NCBI GenBank assembly: GCA_018398585.1
Contig: JAGTTD010000005.1
Span: 8,115,355 to 8,179,354, forward strand
Reading direction: 5' to 3'
DNA length: 64,000 nt
Source of the DNA: Simmondsia chinensis
Lineage: Eukaryota; Streptophyta; Magnoliopsida; Caryophyllales; Simmondsiaceae
The notes beneath the pieces are model-generated. The model did not search any database and was not told where the DNA came from. It was given only the letters and a program-made list of their open reading frames with translations. Shown here one piece after another: positions 11,080 to 23,600 of this stretch. Both the position numbers and the translations under genes were made by a program. The stretch's first letter is position 1. Every line of letters starts with the position of its first letter.

Positions 11080-11345
11080 GATCCAACAAATTATTCGGAC
11101 TCTAGCGGGTCCATGGATCATAGGGGATCCAAAAAAATTTACGGACTCTATGGGGTCAATGGATTCTAGCAGATCCAATGAACTATACGGATTCTAACGA
11201 GTATATGGATTTTAACGGATCCAATAAATTATATGGACTTTTAACGGGTCCACGAAACCTAACGGTTTCAAAAATTTTAGTTTCAATTACTGAAATGGAC
11301 TTTTTGAGTCCGTAAAATCTAACGGTTCCAATTAAGTCTGTCTGG
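11080..11345 (+). repeat. Degenerate short tandem repeat rich in GGATCC/GGGTCC
   Basis: The flank right of the LTR consists of loosely repeated phrases of roughly 40-45 bp built from ggactctaacgggtcc, atggatcc and aataaattatacgga. Individual copies are poorly conserved. No gene is seen, and 11346-11470 is plain A+T-rich sequence. Confidence 0.55.
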
Positions 11346-11470
11346 ATCCATAAAAATTTCTCAAACAATTTCGTTAAAAAAAATGATGACAAAATCTTTT
11401 TTGCTAAAAAAATTTTATTAAATGAAAAAGGGGACGACACTGCACCATCCCCTCTCCAAAAAATTAAAAA

Positions 11471-11920
11471 TGTTGTAAATATTGAATATTTTTCAAGTAC
11501 AAATTTTAAAGTCGAGTTTAGATATTATTAAATATTATAGAAAATTAATAATTATATAAAATATCTATTTACGTATATATACAAATACACATATATAAAA
11601 GGGTATTGGGGTAAAATGTAACACTTGTCACAATTGTGGGCCAAAAATTGTTGACTCGCCCCCCTATCCTTCATGTATATATAAACACCCCACACACACA
11701 TTCAGAAAAACAAGAAGAAGAAAAAGAAAGACAGAAAAAAGGAAAAAGAAAAGAAAAGAGAGAGAAAAAGAGAAAGAAAGAAACAAGAGGAAAAAAGAAA
11801 AAAATTAAATAAAATTATCTAGTTCTAATATAAAATACTTGTCATTTTTCTTCAATTATATTTGGGTTTATTTTTTTATTACCATCCTATAGAGTATAAT
11901 ATCTCTATAGTTTTACAACA
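11471..11920 (+). mobile_element. Copia A 5' LTR (450 bp)
   Basis: It starts TGTTGTAAAT and ends TTTACAACA, so the ends form an inverted repeat. It is closely similar to 16924-17353. A purine-rich A/G stretch (about 11700-11810) and a tatataaacacc promoter-like box near 11680 lie inside. The sequence after the end, cgttatcagtacgag, is a plant copia primer-site type that does not begin with TGG. The 5-bp flank AAAAA at 11466-11470 matches A-runs after 27643, but low complexity makes this weak evidence. Confidence 0.85.
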
Positions 11921-12021
11921 CGTTATCAGTACGAGTCTCTAGTCAGACAAGGATTATCATAAATTTGAGGTAAAGTTTTTTTTTTTTTTTTTTTTTTTAA
12001 TCCTAGCCTTTGTTATTTTTA

Positions 12022-13048
12022 ATGGCTAATCTAGCAAAGCTCGACTTTACTGCTCTTGATATAAGTGGCAAGAATTATTTGCCCTGAACCCTTGATGCTG
12101 AAATTCATCTTGATGCTATGAATTTCGAAGATACGATTAAAAAGGGTAATAGCGCATCCCTGCAAGATCGCGCAAAAGCTATAATATTTCTCAGGCATTA
12201 TATTCACGAAGGATTGAAAGCCGAGTATTTTACTGTAAAGGACCCGCTTGTCCTTTGGTTTAATTTAAATGAGAGGTTTGATCACCATAAATATGTGATC
12301 CTCTCTAAAGCTTACTATGAATGGATTCACCTACGGCTGCAGGATTTTAAAACTATAAGTGCGTATAACTCTACGGTATTTAGTATTACCTCCCGACTAC
12401 AATTATGCGGTGAAAATATCACTAAGGAGGATATGTTTGAAAAAACGTTTTCAACTTTCTATGTCTAGAATATGCTCTTGCAGTAGCAATATCGAGAAAG
12501 AAATTTTAAAAAATACTCAGAGTTAATTCAATGCCTTCTTGTTGCTAAACAAAACAATGAATTGTTAAAGAAAAATCATCAGTCATGACCAACTGGGTCA
12601 GAGCTATTCCCTGAAGTGAATGCTGCTTCTTATAAAAATAATACATATAACAGTGGACGTGGTCGCGGTCGCTGACGTGGCCATAGTTGTGGACACGGTC
12701 GTGGTCGTGGACGAGGTAATCAAAATGGACCAAAATTTAAGGGGTCCGACAACAATGAAGAGAAAATAAAAGGGAGAAAACCAATCAGTCAAATTTTTCG
12801 AAATACGCTGAAACAAGTTGTTACCGCTGTGGCACAAAAGGCCACTGGTCGCATACCTGTCGTATACCTGACCATCTGGTGAAGGTATATCAAGCATCAT
12901 TGAAAGGAAAAGAAAAGCTCCCAGAAACAAATTTCGTTGAAGATCATTCTCCACTTGATGTGACACATCTTGATGCCTTTAGTTTTTTTGAGGATCCTAA
13001 TAGGAGAATCGATCACCTGATAGGCGACGGAAGTGTTAAACTGGAATA
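12022..13048 (+). pseudogene. Copia A gag, decayed
   Basis: The reading frame begins at the ATG at 12022 with the motif LDFTALDISGKNYL, typical of UBN2-type copia gag. It is interrupted by an early TGA near 12085. The longest open piece is 12118-12468 and contains DRAKAIIFLRHYI and LRLQDFKTISAYNS. Further stops follow, then a Gly/Arg repeat segment near 12650-12715. After a frameshift comes a CCHC zinc knuckle (CYRCGTKGHWSHTC) near 12815-12857. The frame ends around 13046. Gag would form the particle core; this copy cannot make it. Confidence 0.82.
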
Positions 13049-13222
13049 AAGTTTTATGTTTTCTGTTATATCTTTTGTACTAAGTTTGTCATACTTTCAA
13101 TGTAATAATATAGTTTGAGGTGTGTATAATAAAATAATATATTTTTGTGTTTTATTTTAATGAGTTATTTCTAATAAAATTTTAAATAGAATCCCACTAA
13201 TACGTATGTATTTTATAGAAAC

Positions 13223-13579
13223 ATGGATTTAATCAAAGATGGAGATTTATATCTAACAGACAGTACAACGACACATAATATCCTCAAAAGCAAAATATAT
13301 TTCTCTCAACAACGATTAGCTGAAGCGAATGTTAATACAATATCGGGTGTTTCAAATTTGGTTGAAGGCTCCGGAAGAGCACATGTTATGTTCCCTGAAG
13401 GGACAAAACTAAACATAAGCGATGCTCTATTTTCCAACAGATCACAAAGAAACCTAATTAGTTTTCAAGATATTCGTCGCAACGGTTATCATATTGAGAC
13501 AATAAATGAGGGCGATAAAGAGTATCTTTATATTGCGTCACTTATTTCAGGAAGAAAGAAAATAGTGGAAAAATTGTGA
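13223..13579 (+). pseudogene. Copia A protease region
   Basis: An open piece carries the protease active-site position as LTDSTTTHNIL near residues 11-21. Many relatives have DSG or DSA there, so the DST form may be damage or a variant. The segment VMFPEGTKLNISDALFS and NLISFQDIRRNGYHIET follow, typical of the pre-integrase region of plant copia polyproteins. The piece ends in a TGA at 13577-13579. It lies between gag and integrase, as expected for the copia order. Confidence 0.78.
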
Positions 13580-14693
13580 GCACTTTCTTCCGGGTTATAT
13601 TATACTTACATAAACCCAATTGAATCAAATATAGTGGTTAACCAGAAGTTAACTGATTGCAAAACGTTCACCTTATGGCATGACCGTTTGGGCCATCCAA
13701 GTGTAACGATAATAAAAAAAAATTATTGAGAGTTGTCATGGGCACTCATTAAAGAACCTGATGATTCTTTCTGCTGATGAGATTTCATATGCTGCTTATG
13801 CTTAAGGCAAAATGATTACTAGGCCATCTCCAACCAAAATTGGGATTGAATCTCCTAACTTTTTGGAAAGAATACAAGGAGACATATGTGAGCCTATTAT
13901 TCCATCATGTGGACCATTTCGATAGTTTATGGTGTTGATAGACGCCTCAACACGTTGGTCACATGTTTGGCTATTATATACTCGCAACGTGGCATTTACG
14001 AGACCCCTTGCACAAATAATCCGATTAGAGGCTCAATTTTTGGATTACGCGATCCAGAAGATCCGTCTTGATAATGTAGGAGAATTTATATCCCATGCTT
14101 TTGATGACTATTGTATGTCAATTGGGATTACAGTTGAGCACCATGTGGCTCACCAGCATACACAAAATGGTCTTGTAGAATCTCTGATTAAACATCTACA
14201 GCTAATTACTAGACCATTGCTCATGAAAACAAAGCTGCCTAGTTCTACATAGGGGCACGCTATATTGCATGCTGCAGCACTTATTCGTGCTAGGCCAGTT
14301 GCTTATCATAAATACTCCCCATTGCAACTTGTGTCTGGTCAAGAACCAGATATATCCCATCTACGAATTTTTGGTTGCGCGGTATATATTCCAATTGCTC
14401 TACCCCAGTGCACAAAGATGGGTCCCCGAAGGAGACTGAGAATTTATGTTAGGCTTGAGTCCCCGTCAATTATAAAATATCTTGAACCATTGACTGGAGA
14501 TATCTTTATTGCATGGTTTGCAGATTATAAATTTGATGAAACAATGTTCCCAGAGTTAGGGGGAGAAAAGCTGAAGCTGGAAAAGCGTGAAATAGAGTGG
14601 AATGCATCATCTATATCACATTTTGATCCACGTACGAATCAATGTGAAATGGAAGTCCAGAAGATTATCCATTTACAAAATATTGCAAATTAA
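13580..14693 (+). pseudogene. Copia A integrase, decayed
   Basis: The GAG_pre-integrase stretch TLWHDRLGHPS is readable near 13672-13700. The catalytic core is readable at 13929-14252 (VLIDASTRWSHVWLL, RLDNVGEFISHAFDDYC, and HTQNGLVESLIKHLQ with the final glutamate). A TAG near 14250 separates it from 14265-14693, which has HAAALIRARPVAYHKYSPLQLVSGQ and the C-terminal FGCAVYIP segment. Several stops and at least one shift near 13725-13805 make it inactive. Integrase would insert the cDNA into new sites. Confidence 0.82.
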
Positions 14694-16075
14694 TTACCAG
14701 ATGCATTTGTTGACACGAAAAGAGTGACCAAGTCACATGTCCAGCTATGAATGCCCCCGTTCGGATTGATATTCCGAACGAACAGTCTTCTAAGACATTG
14801 GCAAATACATCTACTGCCCACCAGAAGCGTGGTAGACCTGTTGGTTCTAAAGATAAGAATCCAAGAAAGAAAAGAGAGCAACATGAACAAGTTAGCTCCT
14901 TTATTAAAACTCCTGAAGAGAAAACCCCTAAAGTGGTACAAATGCAAATCCATGGAAAAGAAACAGAGGGCGAAATGGCTCCTTGAGGGTATCAAATACC
15001 TGAAAATTGAAAAAGTGATGAAAATGTCAAGAATGAAGAAATCTCGATAAACTATGCTATTACTGGCATACGGTGGAATCGAAATGAAACGATTCTCGAT
15101 CAAGTGTTCGCATACAATGTGGCCGCTAATTTGGCCACAGAAGGTGAGGATTTTGAACTAAATCTATTCAAGAATGTCAAAGAAGAGATGACTAGCCAAA
15201 ATGGAAAGAAGCAATACAGGCGGAGCTAAACTCACTTGCGAAACATGCAGTTTTTGGACCTGTAGTCCAAACGCCTGAAAACACGAAACCCGTAGGCTAC
15301 AAATGGGTTTTTGTGCGAAAAAGAAATGAAAAGAATGAAGTCGTGAGATATAAAGCACGACTTGTAGCTCAAGGCTTCTCACAAAGGTCAGGAATTGACT
15401 ATGAAGAGACATATTCACCTGTAATGGATGCAATTATATTCAGATATTAATAAGCCTTGCAGTCTCTAAAAGACTACACATGCGTCTTATGGACGTAGTA
15501 ACGGTTTACCTATATGGATCACTTGATAATGATATCTATATGAAAGTCCATGCAGGGCTACAAATGTCAGAAGCATATAGCTCAAAACCTCAAGAGCTGT
15601 GTTCAATTAAATTACATAGATCACCATATGGATTGAAACAATCAGGGCGAATATGGTACAATCATCTTAGTACATACCTTCTAGAAGAAGGATATGTGAA
15701 CAATCCAGTTAGCCCATGTGTTTTTGTTAAGAAATCGAATTTTGGATTTGCTATAATAGTAGTCTATGTTGATGATTTAAACATCATCGGAACGCCTGAA
15801 GCGATTAAACAAGCTGTTGCATATTTGAATAAAGAATTTGAAACAAAAGATCTCGGAAAGACAAAATATTGTCTTGGCCTGTAGATGGAGCACTTATCTG
15901 ATGGAATTTTAATCCATCAATATACTTATACCGAAAAAGTGCTTAAACATTTTTATATGGACAAGGCACATCCGTTGAGCACCCCGATGGTCGTCCAATC
16001 ATTTGATGTGAATAAGGACCCATTTCGACCTCGAGGGGATGATGAAGAAATTTTTGGCCCTGAAGTGCCATAATT
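14694..16075 (+). pseudogene. Copia A linker and reverse transcriptase, decayed
   Basis: A basic linker (14747-14986, in two competing frames) precedes the RVT_2-type reverse transcriptase. Readable RT blocks are [13 protein letters not shown] near 15297-15335 and [19 protein letters not shown] near 15348-15404. Also readable are SPYGLKQSGRIWYNHL near 15620-15670 and the catalytic YVDD at about 15764-15775, which is intact. Stops occur near 15448, 15882 and 16071. The order integrase then reverse transcriptase confirms Ty1/copia. Confidence 0.85.
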
Positions 16076-16769
16076 AAGTGCAATAGGTGAACTGATGTAT
16101 CTTGCTAACTATACGAGGCCAGATATAACCTTTTCGGTAAATTTATTAGCAAGGTATAGCTCAACACCTACCCGGAGACATTGGAATGGAATTAAACATA
16201 TCTTTCGATATCTCCGTGGCACATCTGATATGTGATTATACTATCAGAGACAATCAAGTCCGAGATTGATTAGATATGCAGATGCAGGATATTTGTCTGA
16301 TCCACATAGAGGCCATTCATAGACAGGATATTTATTCACCTATGGTGATACCGCTATATCTTGGCGATCTACCAAGCAGACAACAGCAGCAACTCCTTCA
16401 AATCATGCCGAAATGCTTGTACTTCATGAAGTAAGTAGAGAATGCTTATGGCTGAGATCCCTTATTCAACATGTTCAAGAAGAATGCAGTCTTCCAACGA
16501 TTAGGGGGAGTCCAACAATACTATGTGAGGATAATGCTGCATGTATTGCTCAAATCAAAGGTGGATACATTAAAGGCGACAGAACTAAACATATCTCACC
16601 AAAGTTCTTCTTTACACATGAGCTTCAGAAGATGGGTGAAATAGATGTTCAACAAGTTCGTTCAAGTGACAATTTGGCTGATTTGTTTACGAAGGCATTA
16701 CCAACATCAACTTTTGAGAAATTAGTTTATAAGATTGGTATGTGTCGACTCAGAAATGCCCCTTGCTAA
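16076..16769 (+). pseudogene. Copia A RNase H
   Basis: The connection domain reads GELMYLANYTRPDITFSVNL, then SGTS-type and YADAGYLSDPH segments with single stops near 16232 and 16318. The open end (16413-16769) contains SRECLWLRSLIQ, CEDNAACIAQIKGGYIKGDR and NLADLFTKALP, which are the usual copia RNase H C-terminal motifs. RNase H would degrade the RNA strand during cDNA synthesis. Confidence 0.85.
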
Positions 16770-16913
16770 TATGTTCACATGAGGGGGAGTAAAATATGAG
16801 TTGTACTCTTTTTCCCTTCGCTATGATTTTTCCCACTCGATTTTCCTGGCAAGGTTTTTAACGAGGCCGGCGTATTTAGCTAGGACATTGTGTCCCGTAT
16901 AATGGAAAATATT

Positions 16914-16923
16914 CAGGGGGGAG
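16914..16923 (+). promoter_or_regulatory. Copia A polypurine tract
   Basis: The tract caggggggag lies directly before the 3' LTR, as the plus-strand primer site should. A second similar tract, tgagggggagtaaaa, is near 16781-16795 just after RNase H. Confidence 0.75.
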
Positions 16924-17353
16924 TGTTGTAAATATTGGATATTTTTCGGGTACAAATTTTAGAGTCGAGTTTGGATATTATTAAATATTATAGAAAATAA
17001 ATAATTATGTAAAAATACTTATTTACGTATATATACAAATACATATATATAAATGGGTATTGGGGTAAAATGTGACACTTGTCACAATTGGGGGCCAAAA
17101 ATTATTGACTCACTCCCCTCCCCTTCATGTATATAAAAACACCCCACACTCACAATCAGGAGAACAAGAAGAAGAAAATGAAAGAAAGAAAAAGGAAAAA
17201 GAAAAGAAAAGAGAGAAAAAGAGAGAGAAAGAAACAAGAGGAAAAAAGAAAAAAATTAAAAAATATTATTTCGTTCTGATATAAAATACTTGTCATTTTT
17301 GTTCAATTATATTTGGGTTTATTTATTTATTACCTTCCTAGAGAGTATAATAT
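16924..17353 (+). mobile_element. Copia A 3' LTR, left part (split by the Sirevirus)
   Basis: It starts TGTTGTAAATATTGG and follows the 5' LTR closely until gagtataatat, where the Sirevirus LTR begins. The remainder (aatatctctatagttttaca) resumes at 27621. Confidence 0.88.
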
Positions 17354-18860
17354 TGTTGGCTCCAAAGCCAATATCATTGTAATTTTGATGATAACAAGCA
17401 TTTAGTGAGTCATGTGATTTAAATTGTTCTAATCTTATTTTCAAGTGACTTATAAGAAAGCTAGGCACATCAAAGATTAATCATGGATACGAAGCTTTCC
17501 AAAAGATGATAAATCAAGAGGAAAAGAGATAAAAGCTGAAGAGAAGATTTATCCAGATTGAAGAGAACGTGATCCGAGTCCGAGCATCTTAAAGTCATTT
17601 ATTTTTATTGTCTAGGACTTAGGATTGGGATATATCAATTGAGTCCAAGTCTCAATATTGATATGTGATGCTCATACAAAATGTTTTTGGAAAATATTTT
17701 TGGAAGTTGATTTATCAAATTTTATTTGAAAAATATTCAAGTCAAAATTAAACCAATCTAATTTATCATTTAAAATATTTTTTTAAGATTGGTACTTTGA
17801 AAAGTATGATCAAATCAAATAAAGATAAAATTTTAATGGGTGTTGATTTAGCTTGATTTATGGAACTAATTATTTTTATAATCAAGTAAAGTGGAAAATA
17901 AATTCAAAAATTTGAACAAATATAGTAATCAATCAATCAATTTTTAACATAAAAAATGCAATAAAATTATCCCACCAATCAAGCAAATTGATCAAAACGT
18001 GTAAATGCAGCCGGGTAGGTTGAGTGTCGACACACAGGCGGTATGTGTCGACACACAGACTTACAGTAGCCACAAAGAGCTGCTGTGTGCCGACACACAG
18101 AGGGTGTGTGTCGACACACAGACTGAAAAAGCTCAAAACGGCTACTTTTGACTTGATTTCTTTCCAAAACCTTTTTCTAATTTTTTGAACGTCTTAATGG
18201 CCCTCATTTGCTTATAAATAGGGCTTGAATGCTTTGGTTAAAATCATCCAATACTCTCTAGCATTCTTTGATAAAAAGTTCTCTTATATACTTGCGCTTT
18301 AAAGGTTTGTTTTTTACGCTTTGTTTAAAATTTTTATTAGAGCATCACTTGTTCTCTTATTGTTGATCTTTGAGCTTTATTGGCATATCCTTAGCTTTGG
18401 CTAAGCTTGATCAAGTGTCAATTCACTCTTGAACGAGTGAAGAATTTGAGTGCTTTAATTTTTTCATTACTTTATTCAAATTTATTTCATTGTAAAGGTT
18501 GGATCCTGAACCTACTGTTTATAAAAGGATCAGTTGTAAAAAGTTGGTCTTGAGCCTACGTACAAAAACACCAGTTGTAAAGGTTGGATCCTGAGCCTGT
18601 TCTTAAAAAGGATCATCGAGCTTAGTTAAAGGCTCAAGTGACTAAGAGTAGTCACTTGAGAAGTGGACTAGCTTCCGGTTTGGAAGTGAACCACTATAAA
18701 AATTATTGTGCATCTCGTTTATTTTTGTCTTTGTCTGTTTCATTTAAGATTTATTGTTTTGTTTTTAATTGAATTTTTTGGTTCATATCTTTAATTTTTT
18801 ATTTATCACTAAAGAACCTAATTCACCCCCCCCCCTCTTAGGTTGCCATTCAGACCTTCA
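17354..18860 (+). mobile_element. Sirevirus 5' LTR (about 1.5 kb)
   Basis: It starts TGTTGGCTCC and ends ACCTTCA. U3 carries four GTCGAC-centred palindromes (18024-18036, 18042-18057, 18084-18099, 18105-18120), about 90 bp upstream of a TATAAATA box at 18213-18220. An inverted repeat, ctcaagtgact and agtcacttgag, near 18632-18660 can form a hairpin in the R/U5 RNA. Near the left end, ttttgatgataaca mirrors gtcatcatcaaaa next to the 3' LTR. Confidence 0.9.
18213..18220 (+). promoter_or_regulatory. TATA box of the Sirevirus 5' LTR
   Basis: TATAAATA lies downstream of the palindrome cluster and upstream of the hairpin and primer site. The same box is at 26972-26979 in the 3' LTR. Confidence 0.7.
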
Positions 18861-18862
18861 AT

Positions 18863-18874
18863 TGGTATCAGAGC
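18863..18874 (+). promoter_or_regulatory. Sirevirus primer-binding site, initiator-Met tRNA
   Basis: TGGTATCAGAGC, two bases after the LTR end, is the standard plant copia primer site complementary to the 3' end of initiator Met tRNA. Confidence 0.92.
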
Positions 18875-18918
18875 CAGTGTTCTATTCTTTTTGGGTCTAA
18901 CAACCTTAGAGTGATCCT

Positions 18919-20681
18919 ATGGAAACCTTCACTCCAATCTTAGCCAAGGGTCAATCGACCAACAAGCCTCCTCTTTTTGATGGGGAAAATTTCCCCTATT
19001 GGAAGCTAAGAATGAGACTTTATGTTACATCTATTGATTTCGACTTATGGCTTATTACAAAAAATGGTGATTATGTACCCTCAAAGAAACAAGGTGAGAA
19101 AACCATTGAAAAAGAAGAAAATGAGCTTATGCAAGATGACAAAGAAAAACTTGCAAAAAATGCAAAAGCTCATTATCAACTCTTATGTGCTATTGCCCCA
19201 AATATCTTTAACCATGTGTCCGGTTGTCAATCGGCAAAAGAAATTTGGGACAAGCTAGAGGTTACCTATGAAGGTACGGATCAAGTTAAATCCTCTAAAA
19301 TTAATATGTTGGTAAGAGCTTATGAACTTTTCAAAATGAAACCGGAGGAATCAATAAAAGAGATGTACACCAGATTTTCAGATATTACTAACAAACTCCA
19401 AGCTCTTAGAAAAATGTATTGAAATGAGGAGCAAGTTAGTAAAATTCTTCGATGTCTCCCTATTTCGTGGCAAGGCAAGGTTACTACTATTCGGGAAGCT
19501 CATAACCTCTCTACTTGTAAACTTGATCAATTAATTGAAAATCTCATGACCCATGAGATTGACATGGAAGAGTTTAAAGAAGAGGAAAAACAAAAGAAAA
19601 ACAAAGACATAGCATTTAAATCATCTCTAAGCGACGAAAGTGACGAAAGTGATGATGAAATTGTTATGTTAGCAAAAAGATTTTACAAACGCCTTGAAAA
19701 GAAAAGATTTAAGAAAAACTTCAAAAATGGTTCATCTTCCTCCAAAGATGAACCAGAAAAACTTCAAAAATGGTTCATCTTCCTCCAAAGATGAACCAAC
19801 TTGCTATGAGTGTGGAGAAGTCGGACATCTTAAAAGAGATTGTCCCAAGCCAAAAAATAAGAAGTTCTTCAACAAACTCAAAAAGAAAGACAAAAAGGAA
19901 GAACGAAAGAAAGCTTTTGCGGCTTGGAGAAATAGCGACGATGACTCCAACGAAGAAAGTGAAGAGGAAATAGCTAACTTTTGTCTCATGGCTTTTGACG
20001 ACGATAGCGTTGAGAAGGATGAGGTAAACGATCTATTTTATGATGAGTTTTCAAGAGTTATATGAGAAATATAAAAAATTGAAAAAACAACACAATTCTT
20101 TTGTAAGAGGTCTTGAAAAGACGGGATTGGAAAATGATTCAAAACGACGTTTAGTGCTTGAACTTGAATATTAATCCCTAAAGAAAAAGAACGAGTCTTT
20201 GAATAATGAGATTAATCAATTAACAAATGAAAAGAAATCCTTGGAAGAAACACTTTATTCTTTAAAGGAAAATGAGAAAGGAAAATCCAAGGAAGATGAA
20301 TCACTTTTAAAAGAAAATGAGTCTTTGAAAGAGAAAATGGAAGAACTTTCAAAAATATCAAGTAAATTTTTTAAAGGTCAAGAAACACTTGACAAAATTC
20401 TTGCATCTCAAAGGCCAATTTATAACAAAGAAGGTTTAGGTTATAATGGAAATGTCCAAAAGAAAAATTTGAATGTTCTTTTTGTTAAAGCCTCGTCACC
20501 TTCAACAAACTCTGTAAGGTGCAACTATTGTGGTGACCATGGGCATATCATTTACCAATGTTCTTTCAAAAGAAACTTGAAAAAGACAAAGATGGTTTGG
20601 GTCCCAAAAGGATCTCAACCACCAAATGCAAAGGCTAACAACAAAGGACCCAAGAAAATTTGGGTACCTAAAAGTGTTTGA
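18919..20681 (+). pseudogene. Sirevirus gag, broken
   Basis: Gag starts at ATG 18919 with a DUF4219/UBN2-like core: KPPLFDGENFPYWKLRMRLY near residue 17 and AKEIWDKLEVTYEGTDQVK near residue 103. It is read in one frame to about 19760 with one TGA at 19420-19422. A 43-bp tandem duplication (units beginning at 19718 and 19761) then shifts the frame. The first knuckle, CYECGEVGHLKRDC, is at about 19801-19842. A further shift near 20045 and a TAA at 20172-20174 follow. Next come a Lys/Glu-rich coiled-coil-like stretch and a second knuckle, CNYCGDHGHIIYQC, near 20521-20562. It would have been the particle protein. Confidence 0.85.
19718..19803 (+). repeat. 43-bp direct duplication inside gag
   Basis: The phrase acttcaaaaatggttcatct with its continuation occurs twice, 43 bp apart. 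Because 43 is not a multiple of three, the duplication alone puts the rest of gag out of frame. Confidence 0.92.
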
Positions 20682-20691
20682 ATTGTGATAG

Positions 20692-23600
20692 GTGTGTATG
20701 AAAATCCGAAGCAAAAAACAAAAGTGGTACTTGGACAGTGGTTGCTCAAGACATATGACCGGAGATAAATCCAAGTTCACTTCACTAATACCAAGAAAAG
20801 GAAATGTCACCTTTGGTGACAATAAGAAAGAAAAAATAACCGGTATCGGTAATGTTGCTTCTAACTCTTCTCCTTGCATTGAAGATGTCTTACTTGTGGA
20901 AGGTCTTAAGCACAACTTGCTAAGCATTAGTCAATTATGTGATAAAAGCTATTGTGTGAATTTTGAATCATCTAGATGCATAGTTAAACATGCTAAAACA
21001 AATGAAATTTTACTTGTTGGTCTACGATGTGAGAATGTCTATATGATTGATCTTGATTGTGTAGACTCATTAAAATGTTTTAGTGTCATGGATGAAAATG
21101 ATCCTTGGATTTGGCATAGAAGATTTGGATATGCTAGTATGGATTTAATTTCAAAACTTTCAAAAAATAATCTTGTTAGAGGTTTACCAAAGTTAAAATT
21201 TGAAAAAGATCATATTTGTGATGCATGTAAATATGGCAAACAAACTAGATCATTATTCAAACCTAAGAACGTAATTTCAACATCAAGGCATCTTGAACTC
21301 TTACATATAGACTTATTTGGTCCTACTCATCATTTGAGCCTTGGTGGAAAGCGATATAGACTTGTAATTGTTGATGATTACTCACGCTTTACTTGGGTCC
21401 TATTCCTTTCTCATAAGAGTGAAGCATTTGATAAATTTGAAAAATTTTGTAAAAAGGTGCAAAATGAAATCGATTTGAAAATTGTTTCAGTTAGAAGCGA
21501 TCATGGAAGGGAATTTGAAAATGATGATTTTGAAATTTATTGTGATTACTTTGGAATTGATCACAATTTTTCGGTACCTCGAACTCCTCAACAAAATGGA
21601 GTGGTTGAAAGAAAAAATAGAACTCTTGAAGAAATGGCAAGAACAATGATTTGTGAAAATAACTTGCTTAAATCTTTTTGGGCCAAAGCCGTCAACATCG
21701 CTTGCTATATTTTAAATCGAGCTTTAATAAGACCAATTTTAAAGAAAACACCATATGAACTTTATAAAGGTAGAAAGCCAAACATTGCATATTTTAAACC
21801 TTTTGGGTGCAAATGCTTCATTCACAACAATGGCAAAACAAATCTTGAAAAATTTGACTCACGAGTTGATGAAGGTATTTTCGTTGGTTACTCTTTAACA
21901 AGCAAAGCATATAGAGTCTATAATAAAAAGACAAAGGTTGTAGAAGAGTTTATACATGTAGTTTTTGATGAAATTAATATCTTCTCCTCTAGAACTCCTT
22001 GTGATGACGATGACATAGTAATCAAACCAATAAACATCACACACTCATCCAATGAGCAAGAAAATGTTATATCTAATGCTCAAATGAATGAATCAAAAGG
22101 AGATAACCAAAATGTATAATCCAAAGAGGAAAACTTACCACGAGATTGGAAATACTTGAAGGATCACCCAACAAGTCAAATCATTGGTGATCCCTCACAA
22201 GGTACAAAAACTAGGCATGCATTAACGGAATATTGTCATTTAGCTGCATTCATCTCTCTTGAAGAACCCAAGAACATAAAAGAAGCTCTTAATGACGCAA
22301 ATTGGATAATGGCAATGGAGGAAGAGCTCAACCAATTCAAGAGAAGTGATGCATGGGAACTTGTGGATAGACCCCAAGATCATCAAATTATAGGTACCAA
22401 ATGGGTCTACCGCAACAAGAAGGATGAGGAAGGTAACGTGGTAAGAAATAAGGCAAGGTTGGTAGCTAAAGGCTATAACCAAGAAGAAGGTATAGACTAT
22501 GAGGAAACCTTTGCTCCCGTTGCTAGGCTAGAAGCTATTAGACTCTTATGTGCATTTGCTTCATTTAAAGATTTCAAACTTTTTCAAATGGATGTTAAAA
22601 GTGCATTTTTAAATGGTCTTATTGAAAAAGAGGTTTATGTTGAACAACCACCTGGATTTGAGGATGACAAATTTTTCAATCATGTTTTCAAACTCAAAAA
22701 GGCATTCTATGGATTGAAACAAGCTCCTAGAGCTTGGTACGAGAGATTGAGTTCCTTTTTAATGCAAAATGGATTTTCAAGAGGAAAAGTTGACACCACA
22801 CTCTTTATCAAACACTCTAAACATGAAATTCTTATCGTACAAATTTATGTTGATGATATAGTGTTTGGTGCTACTAATCCATCACTTTGTGAAGAATTTG
22901 CAAATCTTATGCGTAGGGAATTCAAAATGAGTATGATGGGAGAACTTAACTACTTTCTTGGATTACAAATCAAGCAAGGCAAGGAAGGAATTTTCATCAA
23001 CCAAGCCAAGTACATAAAGGAAATGCTCAAGAAATTTGGCATGGAAAATTCCAAGGCAATAGCAACACCAATGAGCTCAACTCTTAAGTTAGATATGGAT
23101 GAAAAATGTAAAAAGGTGGACCAAAAGCTATATCGAGGTATGATCGGATCTCTTCTTTACCTTACTGCGAGTAGACCTGACATATTGTTCAGTGTATGTT
23201 TATGTGCTAGATTTCAAGCATGTCCCAAGGAATCTCATCTATGTACCGTGAAAAGAATATTTTGATACCTAGTTGGGACCCCTACTTCAGGCATATTTTA
23301 CCCTAGATGTGATTTCTTTGATTTAGTTGGATATAGTGATGCTGATTTTGCCGGATACGAAGTGGACCGAAAATCGACTAGTGGTATTTGTCAATTTCTT
23401 GGTCACGCTTTGGTGTCATGGTTTAGCAAAAAGCAAAATTCCGTTGCTTTATCCACTGCTGAGGCCGAATATGTTGCATGTGGTAGTTGCTATGCTCAAA
23501 TGTTATGGTTAATGCACCAATTAAATGACTATGGTATTAATATTAACCATGCTCCTATAATGTGCGACAATACTAGTGCTATATGTTTAACTAAAAATCT

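Noticed and set aside
18024..18120. CRISPR-like array of short palindromes
   Set aside because: Spacers are irregular and very short, the sequence is plant LTR, and copies are explained by LTR structure.
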